A stretch of DNA of 64,000 nt, taken from NCBI RefSeq assembly GCF_000375345.1, contig NZ_AQXD01000003.1:241073-305072 (forward strand). Reading direction: 5' to 3'. This document shows positions 58,674-64,000 of this stretch, one piece after another (the first letter of the stretch is position 1; every line of letters begins with the position of its first letter). Under the pieces are notes generated by a model. The model saw only the letters and a list, made by a program, of their open reading frames with translations. It searched no databases and was not told the DNA's origin. Source of the DNA: Wohlfahrtiimonas chitiniclastica DSM 18708 (GTDB lineage: Bacteria > Pseudomonadota > Gammaproteobacteria > Cardiobacteriales > Wohlfahrtiimonadaceae). The translations under genes were made by a program, and so were the position numbers.

Positions 58674-60101
58674 TTATTCATAAAGATAGCGCGCAATCAT
58701 CGTCATGTCATCCACAGGGCCAATGTTCACATGCACAATGTAACCGGAACCTTTGGCCACTTCGATCACTTCACCTTTATCATTTTTCATCTCACCGATC
58801 ACCACTTCACGGTTGCCATGTTGATTGATGATCTCAACGCGATCGCCTGTACCAAATTTGTTCTTCGCTTCTAACACCGCAATGCCTGTTTCAGGATCAT
58901 AGGATTTCACTTCTGCCACATATTGCTGACGCGAGTGAATACTGTTGCCGGTTAAATAATTTTGGTAAGCGTGCGGCATGTGACGTTGTAAGAAACCTTC
59001 GGTATAACCGCGGTTCGCTAAGCCATCTAATTTGCCATACAATTCTGGGTTAAATTCACGGCCAGCAATCGCATCGTTAATCGCTTGACGATACAACTGT
59101 GCAGTACGTGCCACATAATAATGAGATTTTGTGCGCCCTTCGATTTTCAAAGAATCCACGCCAATTTCAATCAAACGCTGCACATGATGGATCGCGCGTA
59201 AATCACGAGAGTTCATGATGTATGTGCCATTTTCATCTTCGCTGATCTCCATCCATTCGCCTTTACGCTGATTGTTCTCTTGAATGAGATAAGAGCGATC
59301 CGCTTCTGGATGAGGATTGTAACCTTCTGGCGCATCAAACGCAGAGCGGTTCAATTCATCTTGAAGATATTTCATTGGATCATCCGTTTTTGGTTGCACA
59401 TGGCCACTGGCGGAGGTGTAAATGTTCACCAAATCTGCATTTTTTGGAATGAGCTCACCTTCAGGTGTCTCTTTTGCATCCGTTAAACCATAATTCCAGC
59501 GACAAGCATTCGTGCAGGTGCCTTGGTTGGCATCGCGGTGGTTAAAGTAACCCGACAATAAGCAACGGCCAGAGTACGCAATGCATAATGCGCCATGCAC
59601 AAACACTTCTAATTCCATGTCTGGGCATTCTTGACGGATTTCATGAATCTCATTTAAGGAGAGTTCACGAGATAAAATCACGCGCGTTAAACCCTGTTTT
59701 TGCCAGAATTTCACTGTTGCGCTGTTCACAGCATTTGATTGTACAGACAAGTGAATGTCCATATCAGGCCAGCGTTCACGCACCATCATGATTAAACCTG
59801 GGTCCGCCATGATCAACGCATCAGGACCTAAATCAATGATGGGGGCTAAATCATCCACGAATGTTTTAAGCTTTGCGCCATGGGGCATGGTATTTAATGC
59901 CACAAACAATTTTTTACCATGTTCATGGGCATAATCGATCCCCATTTTCATGCGTTCTTCGTTTTTAAAGTCATTGTTGCGCACACGTAAACTATAACGT
60001 GGCAAACCTGCGTACACAGCATCTGCACCATAGGCAAAGGCGTAACGTAGGTTTTCAAAGGTGCCCGCAGGCGCTAATAATTCAACTTGTCTTTGTGTCA
60101 T
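58674..60101 (-). CDS. trhP: tRNA 5-hydroxyuridine synthesis protein TrhP (peptidase U32 family)
   Basis: A 475-residue U32-family protein. VELLAPAGTFENLRYAFAYG, ADAVYAGLPRYSLRVRNNDF, the HLSVQSNAVNSATVKFW block, VHGALCIAYSGRCLLSGYFN with cysteines for a cofactor site, and GTCTNACRWNY closely match E. coli YegQ/TrhP, which takes part in prephenate-dependent ho5U34 formation in tRNA. Despite the family name it is not expected to be a protease. ATG at 60101 has AAGGA at a workable distance; the ATG at 60110 is too close to it. Confidence 0.9.
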   Translation of the reverse strand: MTQRQVELLAPAGTFENLRYAFAYGADAVYAGLPRYSLRVRNNDFKNEERMKMGIDYAHEHGKKLFVALNTMPHGAKLKTFVDDLAPIIDLGPDALIMADPGLIMMVRERWPDMDIHLSVQSNAVNSATVKFWQKQGLTRVILSRELSLNEIHEIRQECPDMELEVFVHGALCIAYSGRCLLSGYFNHRDANQGTCTNACRWNYGLTDAKETPEGELIPKNADLVNIYTSASGHVQPKTDDPMKYLQDELNRSAFDAPEGYNPHPEADRSYLIQENNQRKGEWMEISEDENGTYIMNSRDLRAIHHVQRLIEIGVDSLKIEGRTKSHYYVARTAQLYRQAINDAIAGREFNPELYGKLDGLANRGYTEGFLQRHMPHAYQNYLTGNSIHSRQQYVAEVKSYDPETGIAVLEAKNKFGTGDRVEIINQHGNREVVIGEMKNDKGEVIEVAKGSGYIVHVNIGPVDDMTMIARYLYE

Positions 60102-60221
60102 TTGTCTCATCCTTACAGGGGATCACGGCTTATAGCCAAAGGGCAAATATTATACCTGAAAAAATAAAAAACGCTCTTGATGATCCATCAAGAGCGCAAT
60201 ATTTTCTTAATTTTAACAATC

Positions 60222-61406
60222 TTATGCTGGTGGCTGTGCTTTTAATTTCGACACATAGCGATAAAAGACGCCATATGCCAATAAGCCATAAATCACAATC
60301 AAAACGGCTAAGTTCATGAGCTGAAATTCCACTTCTTGCAAAGATGCACCCATCTGATTCATGTGCACTAAGCCTTCAATTGCGGATGTTGAGGGCAAGA
60401 TGCGCGCAATGCCTAAAAAGAGATCTGGCATCAAATATTGTGGCCATGAAATCCCTGAAAAGAAGAAGAAAATCATACTAAATGGCAGCATCAATAGAAA
60501 TACATTGTCCATTTTCTTAAAAATGCTCGACATGGCGAGCGCTAAGAAAATGATGGCACTTAAGAAAAACATGCCAAAAATCGCCAGTGAGAAAATGTCG
60601 CTCAAACGTGGTAATTGATACCAATATGGCGCAAAGAGCATAAAGATCCAATAACCAAAATAAGCGTAAAAGAGATACGCTAAATAGCGGCCGGCCAGCG
60701 CTGCAAATGCCAATTGTGCCGTCGAGCGCTGCGGTGTGCTGACAAACGCCATGTCAAATTCAGAACGGCGGCTCAAAATGCACGCCAACATAATCCCAAT
60801 CCACATGCTTTGATTCAAAATCAATACATACGCTGGCGGAATGATGTATGTGGCATAACCTGATTGTGGGTTAAATAAATCTACCGTCACAGGATTAAAA
60901 GGCGCACTGTTGCCTTGGGCAATGGCAGGATCAACACCCATGGCAATTTGCTTATCCACGAGAATCTTTTTATTCGTTGCCATCACCACAGAAGAAACCG
61001 CATTTGCGGCACCGTTGTAAATCATCACGTAGCTGGCATCCCCATAAAACACCACAGCATCACGGCGTCCTTTGAGGATATTTTGCTCAAATTCAAAGGG
61101 AATCACCACAATTCCGTAAATTTTGCGCTGTTTTAGAAGCTCTTTTGCTTCCCCTAAATTCTCCACATGATCCACAATTTTCAATGAATCGGTGGCATCT
61201 AACATGCGCAATAATTCACGGCTCATGGTGGTTTTATTCTGATCCATCACAGCAATGGGCACATCGCGCACCTCTTCGTTGTTGTAAGGCAATGGATAGA
61301 AAAAAAAGTAAGTCACCAAACCAATGATCAAAACAGAGGAGACCTCTTTAACGCGTAGCAATCGCTTGAGCTCATTGATCATGACGGCAAATATCAACTT
61401 AAGCAT
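60222..61406 (-). CDS. ABC-2 type transporter permease (second of pair)
   Basis: A 394-residue membrane protein of the YhhJ/YbhR type. One N-terminal membrane segment, a periplasmic domain with PIAVMDQNKTTMSRELLRML near 50-69 and YGIVVIPFEFEQNILKG, then five C-terminal segments. These half-permeases normally pair with another and an ATPase to export drugs or lipids together with a HlyD adaptor and TolC. It overlaps the preceding permease by 8 bp. No ATPase gene is in the operon. Confidence 0.85.
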   Translation of the reverse strand: MLKLIFAVMINELKRLLRVKEVSSVLIIGLVTYFFFYPLPYNNEEVRDVPIAVMDQNKTTMSRELLRMLDATDSLKIVDHVENLGEAKELLKQRKIYGIVVIPFEFEQNILKGRRDAVVFYGDASYVMIYNGAANAVSSVVMATNKKILVDKQIAMGVDPAIAQGNSAPFNPVTVDLFNPQSGYATYIIPPAYVLILNQSMWIGIMLACILSRRSEFDMAFVSTPQRSTAQLAFAALAGRYLAYLFYAYFGYWIFMLFAPYWYQLPRLSDIFSLAIFGMFFLSAIIFLALAMSSIFKKMDNVFLLMLPFSMIFFFFSGISWPQYLMPDLFLGIARILPSTSAIEGLVHMNQMGASLQEVEFQLMNLAVLIVIYGLLAYGVFYRYVSKLKAQPPA

Positions 61407-62595
61407 GTTTGGCCTCCGCTTTTTTCAATAATGCAACGCGCAGCACAATCAAACCATAGGCCACAATGCCAATGAGCATCATCGCAATGATGGATTTTAA
61501 AGAGGTGAGCAATCCTGCATCTCGTAAAGTTTGATCTAAACGCGCCTCAATGTACCAAGTGATCGGTAAAATCGCACCCCAAATTTGGGCAAAGAGATCC
61601 ATCGACATCCGCGGATAAAATAATCCCGTAAACCCGAAGGCTGGGGATGCAAAAATACTTACCGAGCCATAGTTTAATGAACGCTGTGGCAGCCATAACG
61701 TCAGCACAATCGCGCACAATGATGCACTGGTGATGAAGGTAAATGATGCCAACATCTCCCACAATAATGAACCACGAAGCGGCAACTCAAAAAAGAACAT
61801 GAGCCCAATGTCTAACGTAAAGAGCGACATCAAAAAGACCAACGTATACGGCGCAATTTTATTGACCACAAATTGAAAGACACTGTTGTTATTCATGCGC
61901 AAAATACCCAGCACGCCAAGCTGCCCATATTTATCTTGCACAGTGGTATAAGCAATGGAGAGCATCACAATGATTTGTAAAATCGTGGGCACAATACCAT
62001 TGACCAATGTGTAAACATAGTTGAGCGTTGGATTAAACACAGGATGCATGTCCGCCGCCACTGGCGACAATTCCTTCATCGCCAATTGCGCTGTCACCCC
62101 TTGCGTGGTCAAACGCTCAGCCTGCATCGTCATTAAACTTGAACCAAACGCTTGCGTGAAACCCACTTTTAACACATTGCCAAGTGCCATATATTGCAGA
62201 TTCGAAAAGCCCGTAATCTCTGGTTGAAGGTTGCCGAGCATGCGTTTTTCAAAATCATTTGGAATCAACAAAATCCCAAAAATATCGCCTTTAAGAAGTG
62301 CCGTTTTTGCATCGCTTAAATTGTCATTGCGCATCGCAACCGAAATCGATGGAGATGCTGACACATGTTGAATGAGACTGCGTGAGGTTGATGTATTGTC
62401 AAGATCCACCACCGTAATGGGCACCCGATTAATGACCTCTGCATTGAACATGTACATCATGCCAAAAATAACAATCAGCGGATAAAGAAACACAGAGGCA
62501 AACAGGGGCTTTGAGCGACCAATGATCTTCCATTCCCGCCAAAAGCCAAAGAAAAAGCTATTTTGAGCCTGTGTTTTAGTGATTGGAGTTTTCAT
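61399..62595 (-). CDS. ABC-2 type transporter permease (first of pair)
   Basis: A 398-residue relative of the following permease, with the same layout: N-terminal membrane segment, periplasmic domain containing PITVVDLDNTSTSRSLIQHV and IFGILLIPNDFEKRMLG, and a C-terminal bundle of about five segments. The start at 62595 (GGA upstream) is chosen; a longer frame enters the adaptor gene. It follows the HlyD-like adaptor by 10 bp, so the three are one operon. Substrate unknown. Confidence 0.85.
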   Translation of the reverse strand: MKTPITKTQAQNSFFFGFWREWKIIGRSKPLFASVFLYPLIVIFGMMYMFNAEVINRVPITVVDLDNTSTSRSLIQHVSASPSISVAMRNDNLSDAKTALLKGDIFGILLIPNDFEKRMLGNLQPEITGFSNLQYMALGNVLKVGFTQAFGSSLMTMQAERLTTQGVTAQLAMKELSPVAADMHPVFNPTLNYVYTLVNGIVPTILQIIVMLSIAYTTVQDKYGQLGVLGILRMNNNSVFQFVVNKIAPYTLVFLMSLFTLDIGLMFFFELPLRGSLLWEMLASFTFITSASLCAIVLTLWLPQRSLNYGSVSIFASPAFGFTGLFYPRMSMDLFAQIWGAILPITWYIEARLDQTLRDAGLLTSLKSIIAMMLIGIVAYGLIVLRVALLKKAEAKHA

Positions 62596-62605
62596 AATAT
62601 CCGCC

Positions 62606-63592
62606 CTATTGAGCTTTGCGTGTGTTCCACTTCGCAATCACACTCATACCAGGACGCAATGCCTCAATATTTTTAATGGGTTTCGCACGCACTTCAAAGG
62701 TACGCAAGTCAAATTCACCGGTTGCTTTCGTTGCGCGCCAGTTGGCATATTGCCCCAATGCATTGAGTGCTGTGATTTTCACTTCCACAGTCTCTTTAAG
62801 GGCAGGAATTTCCACTTCAAACACATCACCAATTTTCGCAGCACGTAAGAAATCTTCACGAATGTTAAACGTCACCCACATGTCCGTTAAATCAATCAAT
62901 GAATAAAGTGGCGTGCCTGGATTATATAATTGACCCACTTCTGCAACTTTAGCCGTCACTTGACCATTGGCGGTGGCTTTAACAATCAAAGTATCCACAT
63001 CTGTGTTGACTTGGTTCAATGCAGCTTTCGCTTGGGCAACTTGTGCATCGGCTAAATGTTTGGTTTCAATGCTCGCGCCATTTTCTGCCAATTGTAAACT
63101 CGCTTCAGCCGCCAATTTATCTTTCAATGCCACTTCATAAGAGGTTTTTGCTTCATCAAACACTTGTTGAGAAACCCCGCCCTTTTGAATCGCTTTTTGC
63201 ACACGATCAAAGCTCTGTTTAGCCAACGTCACGCCATCTTCTGCGGAAGCTAACAATGCTTTTTGGATTTCAATTTGTTCAGGGCGCGTACTGTATGCCA
63301 CATCACGATTCGCTTTGGCCACATTATATTGTGCTTCGGCTGTAATTTGCTGGGCAATCATTGCAGGATTTTCTAAAATGACGAGCGTATCGCCTTCTTT
63401 AACATTATCCCCAAGATCATAAAAAACCTCTTTCGCACGGCCTTGCACACGCACTGAAATGTCCACACGATTCGCCTCAACTTCACCTTGAAGCACAAAC
63501 TCTTTTTGTTGATGGGCCACTAAATAAAGCACCACAACAAGGGCAATAAACAGTGCACCTAAACCTAATAATGTACGCGTCATTTTCTGCAT
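62606..63592 (-). CDS. HlyD/EmrA-type periplasmic adaptor of an exporter
   Basis: A 328-residue membrane fusion protein. One N-terminal membrane anchor (LLGLGALFIALVVVLYLVA), a barrel-lipoyl half (GEVEANRVDISVRVQGRAKE), a long coiled-coil hairpin near 85-190, the second lipoyl half (VDTLIVKATANGQVTAKVAE) and a C-terminal beta domain. Resembles YbhG/YhiI adaptors that bridge an inner-membrane pump to TolC. AGGA before the ATG. A -10 like TATAAT lies about 45 bp upstream; no clear -35 is seen. Confidence 0.88.
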   Translation of the reverse strand: MQKMTRTLLGLGALFIALVVVLYLVAHQQKEFVLQGEVEANRVDISVRVQGRAKEVFYDLGDNVKEGDTLVILENPAMIAQQITAEAQYNVAKANRDVAYSTRPEQIEIQKALLASAEDGVTLAKQSFDRVQKAIQKGGVSQQVFDEAKTSYEVALKDKLAAEASLQLAENGASIETKHLADAQVAQAKAALNQVNTDVDTLIVKATANGQVTAKVAEVGQLYNPGTPLYSLIDLTDMWVTFNIREDFLRAAKIGDVFEVEIPALKETVEVKITALNALGQYANWRATKATGEFDLRTFEVRAKPIKNIEALRPGMSVIAKWNTRKAQ

Positions 63593-63743
63593 AGTATTTT
63601 CCTAAAGTTATATTTAATCGTTTGATTTAATTATTATAGTATAGCCGAGCGAGTTATCGCCTGCTATTTATTAACTTCAGGGCAATCTAGTCTTGTGTAC
63701 TTCAAATAGATACATATGATGATATTATTTTTCCAGACAAATG

Positions 63744-63770
63744 AAAAAGCCCTCTTCGCTTGAAGAGGGC
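63744..63770 (-). terminator. Rho-independent terminator of the rRNA operon
   Basis: GCCCTCTTC/GAAGAGGGC stem with a 4-base loop (63749-63770), and a T run on the minus strand, about 15 bp past the 5S gene. Confidence 0.92.
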
Positions 63771-63784
63771 CATTCATGTTAGGC

Positions 63785-63899
63785 CCTGGAGATGACCTAC
63801 TTTCACATGGGGAGGCCCCACACTATCATCGGCGCAGCTACGTTTCACTTCTGAGTTCGGAATGGGATCAGGTGGTTCCATAGCGCTATTGTCTCCAGG
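63785..63899 (-). rRNA. rrf: 5S ribosomal RNA
   Basis: About 115 nt on the minus strand. The ends pair (CCTGGAGA with TCTCCAGG), and the conserved blocks CCGAACTCAGAAGTGAAACG, GCGCCGATGATAGTGTGGGG and CATGTGAAAGTAGGTCATC are present. The 23S gene should lie upstream of it beyond position 64000; 63900-64000 looks like 23S-5S spacer. Confidence 0.97.
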
Positions 63900-64000
63900 A
63901 AAACTGGTGGTTGTGTGATTAGATCACAACAACAGCATTCTTTGGTTTAGTTGGTTTAGTCTAGCGACATCATTTGTTACATTTTTCTGAGACCTATTAT

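Overview
The window is a stretch of a gammaproteobacterial chromosome with moderately low GC. Evidence is the tRNA-Tyr/Gly/Thr-tuf-tRNA-Trp-secE-nusG-rplKAJL-rpoBC cluster, a gmk-rpoZ-spoT operon, PilU, LolA, TrhP and LdtD-type proteins, and a sigma-54 prp operon. It fits a small-genome lineage such as the Cardiobacteriales/Wohlfahrtiimonadaceae, but that placement is inference and the genus cannot be fixed from this sequence. Gene order is dense, with clear Shine-Dalgarno sites and many rho-independent terminators.

Layout. 1-5.4 kb: spoT (cut by the left edge), rpoZ, gmk, an IalB-like secreted protein, tcdA, pilU, nusB. 5.4-18.9 kb: the rpoC-rpoB-ribosomal protein-nusG-secE-tuf block with four tRNAs, all on the minus strand and with good promoters before tRNA-Tyr and rplK. 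18.9-24.9 kb: L,D-transpeptidase, RDD protein, superoxide dismutase, pdxY, an amidohydrolase, tRNA-Leu. 25.0-27.5 kb: a very AT-rich accessory patch next to tRNA-Leu, with a decayed DUF1778-type antitoxin, an HNH endonuclease and a divergent SAM methyltransferase. 27.6-33.3 kb: EF-hand secreted protein, an alarmone synthetase with no standard start codon, FAH hydrolase, esterase, orphan PTS IIC, MscS. 33.4-40.3 kb: the methylcitrate operon prpBCD with divergent prpR and a textbook sigma-54 promoter, then a DASS anion symporter. 40.5-43.2 kb: thiamine-thiazole genes under a TPP riboswitch. 43.3-45.8 kb: rarA, lolA, a DUF3870 protein. 46-58.5 kb: csiD/glaH, a MerR-zntA metal efflux pair, groESL behind a sigma-32 promoter, then an APC permease, gabT, gabD, lhgO and a GntR regulator. 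58.7-64 kb: trhP, two ABC-2 permeases with a HlyD adaptor, and a 5S rRNA ending an rRNA operon that enters from the right.

How genes work together. The most coherent system is a complete predicted route from 5-aminovalerate (or GABA) through glutarate and L-2-hydroxyglutarate to 2-oxoglutarate: permease, GabT/DavT, GabD/DavD, CsiD/GlaH, LhgO. It is split in two by unrelated stress genes, yet tied together by a shared palindrome (TGTTGCATGCAACA). That palindrome lies at the predicted permease promoter, in degenerate form inside the predicted csiD promoter, and beyond the GntR gene. This points to one GntR-controlled regulon. Other points worth checking are the HNH/methyltransferase island, the ATT-start alarmone synthetase, the ATPase-less export operon and two related uncharacterised small proteins.
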